From Phaeodactylum tricornutum CCAP 1055/1 (taxonomy: Eukaryota > Bacillariophyta > Bacillariophyceae > Surirellales > Neidiaceae), in NCBI RefSeq assembly GCF_000150955.2, contig NC_011669.1:1184993-1248992 (forward strand): a DNA stretch of 64,000 bases, read 5' to 3'. Positions 19,205-29,552 of this stretch are shown here, in pieces (position 1 is the stretch's first letter; the number at the start of each line of letters is the position of its first letter). The translations under genes were made by a program, and so were the position numbers. Below the pieces are notes generated by a model, which was given only the letters and a program-made list of their open reading frames with translations, was not told where the DNA came from and did not search any database.

Positions 19205-20230
19205 ATTGTTGGGCTGTCCTTGTCCAACTCGCTCCCCTAGTCCAGGCCTTGGCCGAAGGCAAACTCACGGCGGCCGATTTGCACTCGGTCGAAATTATGG
19301 GTGGCTCGACCCGCATCGGTTCCGTCAAATAGGCCCTCACGGGATTCCTCACCAACAGTGGAGCCGGCGCGGCGGCTACGGAAGTGCTCTCCATGACAAT
19401 CAACGCCAACAAAGCCGTCGCCCATGGCGCGGCCCTGCAATCCGCTATCCTGTCACCCCGGTTCAAGGTCCTTCCCTACAACATTCACAAATTCTAAGCC
19501 TGGCCCTTTCAACTGCAATGGGACGAGGACGCCAACGACGAGGCGCAAGGCATGGAAGTGGACGCCATCACGGGTGCCCAGCCGACCAATGCCGTTGTCA
19601 TGTTTGACCGCAGTTTGTCCTTTACCATTGTGCGTCGAATGACATTGAAACGGAACCAGGGAACCTTCGCCGTGCTGGCGGAATACAATAAAAAGGCCCT
19701 CGAATACGGCTTGCTGGCTTTTGGAAACGCAATTGCGACCTTTTCCGTGCAGGCGCCCATATCCGAGGAAGCCAAAAAAATTTGCGTCAACGTCAAAGAG
19801 GATATTCACGGTATCATCCAACTGAGTTTGGCACAACTGATGGAAGAGATTGCCAACAAGGAGGAATCCGAGATGTCGGATCCTTCTCCCCTTAAGGATG
19901 GTGAGGAAGATGCCGCTCCGGAGAACAAGAAGAAGGTGAAAAAGACCAATTTGGTCTTTACCACAACGCGTCCGTTGGATTGGACCGATGGCAAAATTCA
20001 AAAGGCGTGCCAGGTTGAACTGGCCATGGCGCTCAAGGACAAACTCGTGCAAGGACAAACTCGTGCAAGAACCGTCCGACAAACGTTACAAACTCAAGGC
20101 CTATATTTACGGTATGCGGGACAAGGTTGGTTTGGATTCGGCTCTGGAATTGTTTGGTACCGACGCGGAAAAGGCCGCCTTTACTACCCAAAACGAAGCG
20201 ATGGATAATTGTCAGAGTCTTGACCAATAA
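19205..20230 (+). pseudogene. Hsp110 (HSPA4-type Hsp70 relative) pseudogene fragment
   Basis: The plus strand encodes the end of the Hsp110 nucleotide-binding domain and the start of the substrate domain. It includes LVQALAEGKLTAADLHSVEIMGGSTRIG, NANKAVAHGAALQSAILSP, a YNI-type stretch, RMTLKRNQG and, in another frame, AYIYGMRDKVG. It is broken: in-frame stops at 19330 (TAG) and 19495 (TAA), and a 16-bp tandem duplication at 20035-20066 that shifts the frame. Both ends are truncated. Hsp110 proteins act as nucleotide exchange factors for Hsp70. The fragment has no introns, so it may derive from cDNA or from an intronless gene. It was captured by the surrounding transposon. Confidence 0.8.
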
Positions 20231-20239
20231 GGTCACCAA

Positions 20240-20863
20240 CTGAAGTACGGATATGGAAGTGCCTAATATAGACATGGCCGTTCACATCCAGCCGGGTTTT
20301 TCTTTTATTCACATACCACTCTGTTTGGTGCACTGTGGCTATTGGGTTTTCGGACTCTGTGTCAACCAGGGTTTCGACAATTTCGGCCACCGGGCTATCA
20401 GGCTCTGTGTCAACCGGGGTATCGGGCTCTGTGTCGACCAAGGTATCAGGCTCTATGCCAGCCAGGGTTTCAACCATTTCGGCTACTGGGGCTTCGACCA
20501 TTTATTCCATCAAGTTTCCGGCGTCAAAGTCTGCTTCTGCTGCCCGCAAAGCCTCTGCTGCTCTTCCTCAATTAAGGACATTTCTGGCAGTACAAATGCC
20601 TTTACACTCCGAATGTTCAGTGTGTTTTCCTGGAACAAATCCTCTCCAAAATCATAAACTGCTGTTATCAAAGTAGAGGTACGCCCGGTTGAAAGGGATA
20701 CAGGGGTGGTCATGACGTCTACAACCATTCCAACAAGTTGCTTGGTGTGTTTGTTGGCGCCATTTCTCCATGCGCACTCGCTCAGATGCACAACATGACA
20801 AGCCTTTGCCGTCACCTTCCCTCCAATTTCAAGCCTAGGATCCCTCACTGACATGTCTGACAA
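20240..20863 (-). pseudogene. Transposase-like N-terminal fragment
   Basis: Two adjoining minus-strand frames. 20863-20510 encodes a protein with LVGMVVDVMTT, STGRTSTLITAVYDFGED and LNIRSVKAF. 20501-20240 encodes an acidic repeat (EPDTPVDT units) and then TVHQTEWYVNKRKTRLDVNG. The two frames do not join without a shift. I read them as the N-terminal region of the element's own protein, resembling sequences next to PiggyBac-type transposase domains in diatoms (from memory, not checked). The downstream catalytic part is replaced by the Hsp110 fragment. Confidence 0.45.
20340..20490. repeat. Minisatellite of about 27 bp units
   Basis: Degenerate repeats of GGCTCTGTGTCAACCGGGGTATC, counted as four to five units, encode the acidic Thr-Glu-Pro-Asp linker on the minus strand. 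Confidence 0.6.
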
Positions 20864-21132
20864 TGCACCAAGCCTAACTTATATGACTCAAACCAAGTAT
20901 TGGGGATGTAATGGCCATTTCATTGACGTCCAGACAAGCCATTTTACCCGCCAAAAAATTTTGAAAAAAAAAATCCATGAAGTTTCCGTTGACGGTCATT
21001 TCTCTGTCACTTTTTGATATTAAAGCTTCCTACTTTACCCCAAGACGTTTTAGAGCATGCTGAAGACAACGGTAGCGGTAACTTTCTTTCATAATGATTT
21101 CTTTGTTTATTACCATAGGTCTGAAAAGTGAC

Positions 21133-21160
21133 CTCACCTGAGGACCAGTCCTCAGGTGAG
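21133..21160. repeat. Perfect 13-bp inverted repeat with 2-nt spacer
   Basis: CTCACCTGAGGAC and GTCCTCAGGTGAG flank a CA dinucleotide. It lies 8 bp inside the right terminal repeat of the transposon and is related to the left-end palindromes. Confidence 0.85.
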
Positions 21161-21167
21161 CACAGAA

Positions 21168-21192
21168 GTAGAATAGACACTAGCTGTTGATC
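21168..21192 (-). repeat. Right terminal inverted repeat of the chimeric transposon
   Basis: Reverse complement reads GATCAACAG then CTAGTGTCTATTCTAC, matching the left end at 18481-18506. Confidence 0.75.
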
Positions 21193-22134
21193 AAACTCCT
21201 GGTAAGGACAACATCTCACCAGAAGTTCAATCGCCTACTGCTAAAAGACAAGTCGCTTCCGTCCCACACACAACGAATCACAGCCCCACAGTCCCTACGA
21301 ATATCCAAGAGTACAATGTAGACTCATAATCTTCGTAGTTCATCATTTTCCTCAACTGTGATCTCCATCGTCGTTTTGTGTTCTTCAATACTAGCACTTC
21401 GGTGAGAATTTAAGACATGGTAATTGACAACCTGCGAGTATTTTTGCGTACCAGCAACATGGAAAACATATCTCTGCCATGGACTTTCGCATGCAAAGGA
21501 AACAGCTGGCAGGAATGGGTCAGCTTCGCTAGTCGTAGGACACTGCCCAGACAATATATCAACACTCCTATGTCGACTGGCCGTTTTATACGCTACAGTA
21601 TATTTGAGATAGATATGGTCTTTTAAGAACGAAGCCTATGACATACGTTGAGAATGTATTTGCTATGTCGACTTTTCAAATTCTTCTCGTCCAATAGATT
21701 TGCAGTTAGAATAAGTACAATCATTCCTCTTAAAATTGATGAGTCCAAAGTGACGTCGTTGTTTTTTTTTCACAGCAGGATCCAATTATTGCTAGGGTTC
21801 TCGATTTTCGACACGTTACTTAGGTGAATTCTGACGCGCACTTGAAAGAGAAGGTTGCTGACGAAATACGAGTGATAAATTGGACACAATTTGTCCGTCA
21901 TGTTGTCGGACGCGAGCAATATTGGTGCTACGTACTGTCGATTGTTGTCGTGGAAGACTACCTACTACTGCTCTCACTGTCAGTCCCAACAAACACACCA
22001 ATCGCTCCCCGTGGCCGTGAGGTGAAGAAAGGGACTTTCACCTGTCGGTAAGCGCTGTACATTTCCATCTTTCATCACAGACACACCGGATTCTTGTCGA
22101 CACTGCTTGCGTATTCGAAAGCACAGGGGATTCT
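21193..22134. other. Intergenic, upstream of the PX-AGC kinase
   Basis: About 940 bp without a supported gene. Short frames exist on both strands (for example minus 21554-21324) but lack ATG starts or domains. Confidence 0.4.
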
Positions 22135-24503
22135 ATGGCAGCACCAAAAGCAGAAGTGAGTTCTACCGTTTTGTTCTTTGCCGGATGCGATCTTTTTTGT
22201 TCTGCGCTGGAATCAGTAGGCGTTCTACGAGAGAACACGTATTTTGTGGGAGTCGGGAAATCCCATCACTCTTCTTTGAAAACATGTTGATACTCTTTCG
22301 ACAACCGTCACATCCTTAGCGATCTTTGTTCTGTCAAAGACGCTTTTCGTAAATCAATCATAAAGAGTGCGTTTTATGCATTGGTACGGCCTGGAGCCTG
22401 TGCATTTCACATCTGAGGAAAATCCCGAATGTCTGTTTCACGTCCACATAAGAAAACGACCTAAAAGTTTCACTAGAGGATTCAGCAATTTTCGATTCTC
22501 ACTAATTCTTACCCTACAGAGCCCCAATAGTCCTGCCGGATTTAATGTTCTGATCTTTGCCTGTGCCCCCATTACGGGAAGTTTCGTGTATTGCGTTGCG
22601 GTTGAACAACCTGTGCAGTCTTGGAACGTGGTTCGAAGCCATGATGAGTTTGTATGTCTTGGTCAGGCATTGAGGCAAGTCTTAAACCTTCTCCCGCCGT
22701 GCCCTAGCCTTACCGACATCCAGGGGAATTTGCAAGCCGCCGTTCAGGCGCGAAATGAGCTCCAGAACTGGCTGACATCCATCTTGATGTACCCCGGCGC
22801 ACGCGAAGCGCCGTCGCTATCTCAGTTTCTTACAGTGGGTGTTAATACCATGCCTCCGCATTACGAACACGCGGCTTGGACTCAATTCAATGGAACACCT
22901 GTCGAGTCATCCGCGGTAAATTCGGGCCTTTTAATACAACCAGTAGGGTCTAGAAATGGTAACCTTGATGATATGGAAATGGCGGATATGTTCGGGGATG
23001 AAGCCGGCGGTCATGGAGAACCACCAGATGAGGTTGATGATGAAGAAGAGGATTATGTTCCATCCGCGTTTGAACGCTACAAGCCAGCGGACCATTCCAT
23101 CACAGCTGAGGACCAGATGGATATGGTAGGTGAGGTCGAAATGGTCGAAGATATTGGCTCACTTGCTCAAAGCCTTGGTGCATCACACCTGGGGCGATCG
23201 TTAAATTTGCAGGCTGAAATGAAGCACCCTAGTCAGCAAAGGACATTTCAGCAGCCCGTACAGGGCTTAAACGTTGGAGGTGCAAGTCAACAGCAAAGAC
23301 ACGGGCAGCTTACGGGAGGCCTCGGCAGTGCCATGGCGAATGCCGCTGAGCGTTCGAACGATGGATTTCATCAGGTTGCTCCGACATCCGTACCGAGGTT
23401 GGATTCCTTCAAAATGATTCGTGTGATTGGCAAAGGATCATTTGGTACGAAATGACTGCAAGAATTCAATTTTTTCTTTCTGAAATCTGCGACTCTCATC
23501 CAGCTTCGTTCAAACTACAGGCAAAGTTTTCCTTGTTAACGAAAAGAAAACAAACCATATCTATGCGCTCAAGGTGCTTCGGAAAGACAATATAATAAGG
23601 CGAAATCAGGTCGAGCACACGAAGACCGAACGTAGTGTTTTGGGCTATGTTCGTCACCCATTCATTGTTGGTATGAACATGGCCTTCCAGTCGAAGGACA
23701 AATTGTATTTTGTTTTGGACTTCTGCGCAGGAGGGGAGCTATTCTTTCACCTTGGCAAGCTTGGCAAATTTCCAGAACCTCGTGCGCGGTTTTACGCAGC
23801 AGAAATATTGACAGCGCTGAACTATGTGCATTCTCTGGATATAGTTTACCGCGATTTGAAGCCCGAAAACGTCCTCCTTACTGCCCAGGGTCACATTCGA
23901 CTGACAGACTTTGGTTTGTCCAAAGAAGGAATCAGTAATAGTTCTTCTGGAGCGCACAGTTTCTGCGGAACACCAGAATATCTCGCTCCAGAAATTTTGA
24001 GTCGCCAAGGCCATGGTCGAGCTGTAGATTGGTGGAGTCTAGGTGCGTTGCTATACGAAATGCTTACAGGTCTTCCACCGTTTTATTGTCAAGATCGCGA
24101 CAAATTATTCCATAAAATTCAGAGCAGCGATCTTCTTTATCCAGCAAGCGTATCCTGTTACGCGAAACGCGTTTTACAAGGACTTCTAACAAAGGATCCG
24201 GAGAAACGGCTTGGAAGTGGCAAAACTGATGCCACGGAAATTAAGTGCCACATCTTTTTTGAAGAAATTGACTGGGACAAACTTGCACGCGGCGAGATTT
24301 TGCCGCCCTGGAGACCAGAAATATCGGGCAACCTCGATACTAGCCAGTTTGACAAGGAATTCACGAATATGCCAGTTTTCAGTCCCCCAAGTATGCAGCG
24401 CAATCACGTTTTTGGTGCTACACCAAGCGACTCCCACTTTGAAGGATTTACGTATACAGATCGAGGAGTGCTGCGTGGATATGAAGCAAAGGCCGGACGT
24501 TAG
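22135..24503 (+). CDS. PX-domain AGC-family protein kinase (SGK-like)
   Basis: Proposed exons: 22135-22155 (MAAPKAE), 22520-23444 and 23521-24503; 642 aa. The second intron (76 nt, phase 1, inside GKGSFG) is certain. The first (364 nt, GTGAGT..ACAG, phase 0) is inferred from matching phases; otherwise the first ATG in exon 2's frame is 22376. Residues 8-125 resemble a PX domain (FVYCVAV, then ARNELQNWL, SLSQFL), which binds phosphoinositides. An acidic linker follows, then the kinase: GKGSFG, ALKVL, YRDLKPENV, DFGLSKE, a PDK1-type loop SFCGTPEYLAPE, and an AGC tail with turn motif near PVFSPPS and hydrophobic motif FEGFTY. All activity motifs are intact. It probably acts at endosomal or plasma membranes downstream of PI3K/PDK1/TORC2-type inputs. 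Confidence 0.85.
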
Positions 24504-24619
24504 GGCACATGATCGTTCAACTAGTACAATCCTTTAATGTTAACAAATGACGATATTATACGTTTGCAAATGTTATTCCGTTGATATTGTCCAAAGTATC
24601 TTTGATGTAGATTTTTTGA

Positions 24620-25516
24620 TTAAAGTCGAACGCAATTGAAGGCACGAAATAGTCCTGCTGAGTAAAGAGTCTCGCACTGAATATCCATCATTCGTGTCCT
24701 CGTAATCATTGCGCGCACATCTTGGTTGTATACACATCCTTTCCCACCGAACGATGCCGCCATTTCCGCCGTGGCGTCCTGATACAAAGCGAGGAAGGAG
24801 TTCGACGACCTACTATTCTCCAAAAGGAGCATCTGTCCTCCAGGTTTGAGAACTTGAGCTAACTGATTGAGACATGCCATGCCCCCGTCCACGCCCATAA
24901 CACAGAGAGAAAAGCTATCGACCACTGTGTCGAAACTGCCTTTGCCAAATTGAAATAGCAGTGCACTAGAAGCGTCAGCTTGAACAAAACTGATTGGAAG
25001 ACCCTTGAGATTGGGCAAAGCATCGGCTTTCGTTTTCGCTTCCTGCAACATTCCACTACTAATGTCAACCAGCGTAAGTGAAGATATCTGAGCTCCGTCG
25101 TACCTGTCTAAATTGAGCCCAGTACCAACCCCAATCTCTAAAACATGTCCTCGTGCATTTTGAAGCAAATCTGTTCGGGCTTGATCGATTCCCAGAGCCG
25201 AGGATGCCTGCCCCCCGTCGAGCTTATCGTACGAAGAAGCATAAGAATCGTACTGTCTAGAGGCTTCGGAAGGAGACATGGCGCAAACTTTTGAGGGCGA
25301 CATGTACAGGAGCGGGGGGAGATAGAAATATTGAAGTAAACCTCGGCGTGTAGAAACATTGCATTCTCGAAACAACGGGAATGCACCATCTTGCCATTGA
25401 GGGGTCACATTGTTGTGATCTACTAGCAGTGCCGTGACCTCGTTTTGACGGAACAAACAAGAGAAAACGAAGAACAAAACAATGTGGCGGCTGAGTGTCA
25501 ACAAAGATATCACCAT
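24620..25516 (-). CDS. SAM-dependent class I methyltransferase, signal-anchored
   Basis: A 298-aa single-exon protein. The N-terminus has a hydrophobic stretch (HIVLFFVFSCLF) typical of an ER signal or anchor. Motif I is LEIGVGTGLNLDRY near residue 127, motif II LTLVDISSGM, and a FDTVVDSFSLCVM segment matches motif IV, followed by LKPGGQMLLLENS. This is the Methyltransf_11/UbiE-METTL7-like type. The substrate cannot be told from sequence. Targeting to the ER, or to the plastid through the ER as diatoms do, is possible; no clear ASAFAP-type cleavage site was seen. Confidence 0.82.
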   Translation of the reverse strand: MVISLLTLSRHIVLFFVFSCLFRQNEVTALLVDHNNVTPQWQDGAFPLFRECNVSTRRGLLQYFYLPPLLYMSPSKVCAMSPSEASRQYDSYASSYDKLDGGQASSALGIDQARTDLLQNARGHVLEIGVGTGLNLDRYDGAQISSLTLVDISSGMLQEAKTKADALPNLKGLPISFVQADASSALLFQFGKGSFDTVVDSFSLCVMGVDGGMACLNQLAQVLKPGGQMLLLENSRSSNSFLALYQDATAEMAASFGGKGCVYNQDVRAMITRTRMMDIQCETLYSAGLFRAFNCVRL

Positions 25517-25576
25517 AGCGATTGATTGTAATTCCTGCCGGCAGAGAACAAATTTGCCGGGCGCTGCTTTGACTGG

Positions 25577-25849
25577 TCACCGTATTGATGCTTTGCTGGA
25601 GAAGTCCTCGCTTGCATAATCCCCCTCTGCAATGTGATGCCCAGGATCGGGGTTTTGCATTCGATTCTGTGACATGTTGGTTTTCATCACTATCATGTAA
25701 AGTGCCAACTCATCGTCAGTCGGTTTCAATAAATGAAGCTCTAGAATCCGATCAGCAATATCAGGCTTCTGTGATACTACAATAAATTCTTGATCATTCT
25801 TTTCCCACCTTCGTTTCACTGTCAACCGATGATTTGTCTCGAACAACAA
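25577..25849 (-). CDS. Possible small hypothetical or exon fragment
   Basis: A 90-codon open frame without an ATG start. The frame stays open upstream to about 25885, where a TAG could be part of an intron acceptor. The product is hydrophilic with an LELHLLKPTDDELALYMIV segment but no domain I know. It could be an exon of an unrecognised gene or chance. Confidence 0.2.
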   Translation of the reverse strand: MLFETNHRLTVKRRWEKNDQEFIVVSQKPDIADRILELHLLKPTDDELALYMIVMKTNMSQNRMQNPDPGHHIAEGDYASEDFSSKASIR

Positions 25850-26002
25850 AATACGTTTTTCAACAGCAGACCCTTGTGAAGTTGCCTATCGAGCATCGCA
25901 TCCAGGGATAAAATTGCCTGCTGCATATCCCATAGAAGAAGAGCATTGTGGCTAGAGGTTTGGGGTTTTACTGATTGGATTTTGACTGTCAGAACGATTG
26001 GG

Positions 26003-27311
26003 ATGTTTTTTTGTCCATCTCAACGATTGCTTTTGTCCTTTTTTGGTGTTACTGTCGTTCTTCAGAAACCCGTCTTCGGGTTTTTAGTACACCCCGAGCA
26101 GGCAATATCGACGACATTCGTCACTAGACTGCATGCTACTTGGTCCGATTCCAAAGCTGTGCGGGACTACCAAGACTTTCTCTCTAGTGGAAAACAGGAA
26201 ATCGAACTGGCTTCCGATGGTCCGTCCGTGATCGTTATGCCGATGGAAGGAAATCATATACTCGTAGATGGTCTACTTTCCATGGGAATGGGAGACGACG
26301 TCGTTCTGACGCCGGAACAGGATCTACCGCCTGAGATAGGAGGCCGCTTGGAATATCCTATCTACATTGCAGTATCGGCGTGGCAACTTGATGATTTTCT
26401 CAAGAACTTACCCGATAGCTACAAACACAGATGTAACGACTTTGTTTTCTTTTCAGGTGGTCTACAGTATGGAAACATTGAAGACGTTCTGAAAAACAGT
26501 GGTTATTGTCGGGATTCCATGACCCAGGTTTTGGCCACCGGTCTGCATGTAACGCCCATGAAAACAGTACAAGACCTCAGCACCAATCTTGGACGGGATG
26601 CGACCGGAGAGGAGAAGGTAGGCAGGATTGCTTGCTGTTTGTGACGCTTATCTTATGAAAATAAATTATTTTAACCCGTGATACAATGATACCGAATTGA
26701 AGATTGCAGGTGACTGCGCTAGCTGCGGGAAGTGGGCGGGTGCAATTGCCGAACGTATGGAGCGAAGCAATATCAAATGCCGAACAGATTTTTATCGGGA
26801 ATGGCGCCGGCGCATGTGGGAAAGGAGCGTTTACGATGCTGTTTTCAATTTGGTGGTGAGTTATTTCTAACTCCACTTCAACGCACTACTTTGCTTCTCG
26901 GGTTTTGCTCTAACCGTTTTTCCAACATCACAGGGTGTTTTACGTGACCAACCAACTACAGTTTCAGAAGTTGCGGCCTTTTATCATGAAGAAGTAAGCG
27001 ATATTGTTTGGGACATTTCTCAGCTATTGCGTGGTTGGAAAGCGCTGACGCTGACGTATGGTTTTGAGGAAAGGTTGTTTGGCGTGGCCGAATCCACAGG
27101 TAGTGGTCAGTCTTGTACCCTTGTTGACGAAATGTACCCCTACATCTGGGGATGCCCAGTATTCCTCGAAAGCTTGCCCTTTACGGAATACCTCCAATAC
27201 GCGCAACAGGAAAAAAATCTTATTCCGAGCATTAAGCTTCCGCAGCGAAGCGACGATTCGTACACATCGTCAATGCGAAAAGGAAATCTGCGAGCTAATG
27301 GAGTTGTCTAA
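26003..27311 (+). CDS. Conserved-looking protein of unknown function, three exons
   Basis: Exons 26003-26617, 26703-26855 and 26934-27311; introns of 85 and 78 nt, all phase 0; 381 aa. The ATG at 26003 begins a hydrophobic N-terminus (MFFCPSQRLLLSFFGVTVVL), probably a signal peptide, with VFGFLVHP after it, a loose match to a diatom plastid-targeting site. The body has YPIYIAVSAWQLDDFL, VFFSGGLQYGNIEDVL and, across exon 2, ERMERSNIKCR. The first acceptor was placed at TTGAAG (26702) because the next AG gives a poorer frame. Rossmann-like segments are suggested by GGLQYGNIE, but no family is recognised. Confidence 0.65.
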
Positions 27312-27505
27312 CACACGAAGCAGGATTTGTTTTCGTACGGATTAAGATGTCTTTTGCGTGACTTGTCGGTCTCTATTTCCTTGTATGTGGGATATGGGAA
27401 AGTCTGTATGATCTCAAACTTATCGAATATCTCAACCGGCACCTTCGTGGCTAGACGACGGCATACCACTACTAATATACTGCGCTTCAGCTTCCCGATC
27501 CTGCG

Positions 27506-29014
27506 TCATGTCAGCATTATATTAATACCACTTTTCACTTTGGCTCCTCGAGTCTCGTTTTCGTACACTAACTTGAGAGTGCCGATCTCTTTCCGATTTG
27601 ATATTTCAAATACGGCGTCAATTGTTGCTAGCATTAAATTCCCGACAACATCCTGAAGCCGTGTGCCGGTTTGCTTGAAGTCCGGCCCAGGATTTACTTC
27701 TAGCAAATAGACATTCCAGTTGTCATCCACCAAAAAATCAAGACCATAATGCTCGAAGCATCCTTCAATTGGTGCAAAAACCCCGAATTCTGATTTGTAG
27801 GCGTTGAATAGTTCGGCAACAATAGACTCCATATCGCGAACTACGTTCCTCACCTTCGCACAAGCATCCTCCTCATTTTCACAGGTGTTATCTCGAAGCA
27901 GGATAGGAACAATCGACTGTTCATTCCAAACAAAAATACAGTTCTCTTCGCTAAAGCCAGGGTCCAAATCCTGATACGCAGTGTTTGTTATGTGAGAGAA
28001 CAGATCTTTCGTGTCGCAATTCTTGTACTTCGTTCCTGAGCAGAGAGCTAGACATTCTTGGCAAAAATAGACTTTAATTGCAGAAACAGCCACGACGTAA
28101 GCCCGAATGTGAAACTTGCGTTTCCGCAGCAGTAGCGGCACTGTAATGTATTGTTGTAACACCCTACATGAATAGAAACATAAATTGTGAGGGCCCCTTG
28201 CTCAATTTACTCCAGGTACATGGCTCACAGCTACGCACCACTCCCGGATTTGTGGCTCACTCCAGCAAATATCCACTAACTCCTCATAAAAATGGATAAG
28301 AAAGATCCCAGCACCTTTGTTCACGGTACTCCCTTTAAGGATCCAGATGGGAAAAGGATCGCCATCACATTGACTACCGTTATAATTGACGCATTGCATC
28401 AACCGCTTGGCTTCAATTAGGCTTTGATCTAGCCTCCAGCGACGATTCAATGTACCCGAGGTTATCGCTGGAGATCCCATAGAAACAACGAGATCTGCAA
28501 ATCCTTCATGGTTTGTCGTCCCAGCATTATCGTCCCAGACGGACCAGGTATCCAGGATTACTGTTTTTGGTATGCAATAACTAAGGATACTGTTGGGGTG
28601 CTTACAGACATGCCGATGGGTATAATAAGCAAGCTGGGCTTTCCTGCTTAATCCTTTCCGGATACAGTACGACGAGGCGCCATGCTTACCCGCTAAGACT
28701 GCGTCCCAGTCAATGCGTTCGTACTCGGCCCACTGGAATTCACAATGACCTGGAACCTTGACCGCATCAATTCCTTCACCCGGACCCATGGTGACGAGAA
28801 AAATATCCGATCGCTTCAGAAAGGCTTTTTGGACCTGTTTACGTGTGTAGGGCTCATCAATGTCGACAAAAATACTTTTCTTGACAGCCTTCGGCGACAA
28901 CACCGCAGCCGCTATTTGCTCTTGGGGTAGCTCGGCCTGCAACCCCAGAACATGAAAACATCCCGTTTCATGGACAGAAAGACAAGTTTTGGTGATCATT
29001 TGGAAATCTGACAT
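27506..29014 (-). CDS. Tubulin-tyrosine ligase (TTL) family enzyme
   Basis: Two exons: 29014-28239 and 28163-27506. The 75-nt intron (GTGCGT..GTAG, phase 2) joins REW to VLQQYI, restoring the family motif; 477 aa. TTL hallmarks of the ATP-grasp fold are PIWILKGSTVNKGAGI, PLLLRKRKFHIRAYV, a FSHITNTAYQ segment and LEVNPGPDFKQTG near the end. TTL-like enzymes ligate Tyr, Glu or Gly to tubulin or other proteins. Which one this is cannot be told, because the subclass rests on residues I did not align. The first 130 residues are divergent. Confidence 0.85.
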
Positions 29015-29552
29015 TCCTGTTTACTATACCATTTAAGTCTTGGGTAATTCCATTCGTCCGATCCTCACAGGACAACGAGGGTCGCGCTTGGTACCGGCAT
29101 CTGTGACGGCGGCATCGAGTTTGACCATTCGGACTGCGAATAATTCTCCTTTCAGCTTGTCCGGAGCGACATTGAATGTCACTTACAATTAGTGATTGTC
29201 TTATTCTTCTCGTTTGTCATCTCTAAATAGGTTTCTGTGTCGCGATTATACGTGTTAAACGTATCATATATCCCCCTCGAATTTTGACAGATCCCTTTGG
29301 GCGGAATCTCTAGAACACACCAACAAACGTATAACGACAAGAAGATTCATCGAATTGCAAATCTCAGACTGTGAATCAAAAATTGCTGACAAAAGAAAGA
29401 ACTCCTGCAGAAACGCGATGCAAAGATTTTTGCACACGTAAAGCACGGATGAGAGAGGATGTCTTCCTTTTAACGTCAGTTTTAAAGGAAGCGTCAAGTG
29501 CGTTTTTACTTCCGTTAATGAGTGATAACCCCGAGGAGTTTGCTTTACATTA
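29015..29552. promoter_or_regulatory. Divergent promoter region, TTL / PGAM-fold gene
   Basis: 538 bp between two genes that point apart. No coding signal. No strong motif was picked out. Confidence 0.35.

Larger units (their letters stand above)
18481..21192. mobile_element. Chimeric DNA transposon carrying an Hsp110 fragment
   Basis: The ends are inverted repeats, 18481-18506 and 21168-21192. They share the 16-bp core CTAGTGTCTATTCTAC without mismatch and a GATC[G/A]AC[G/A]G outer part. Just inside each end lie CCTCAG-type palindromes. On the minus strand, 20863-20240 and 19185-18948 encode the N- and C-terminal parts of a transposase-like protein. Its middle is replaced by a plus-strand Hsp110 pseudogene (19205-20230). 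The Cys-rich C-terminus and N-terminal part suggest a PiggyBac-like element as found in diatoms; no TTAA target duplication was seen, so the superfamily is uncertain. The element is non-autonomous and decayed. Confidence 0.65.

Noticed and set aside
21324-21554. 76-codon minus-strand frame upstream of the kinase gene
   Set aside because: No ATG start, no domain, no splice partner found.
26708-26710. Acceptor GCAG at 26706-26709 for intron 1 of the unknown three-exon gene
   Set aside because: It leads to a frame that meets a stop at exon 2's end; the acceptor at 26702 keeps all three exons open.
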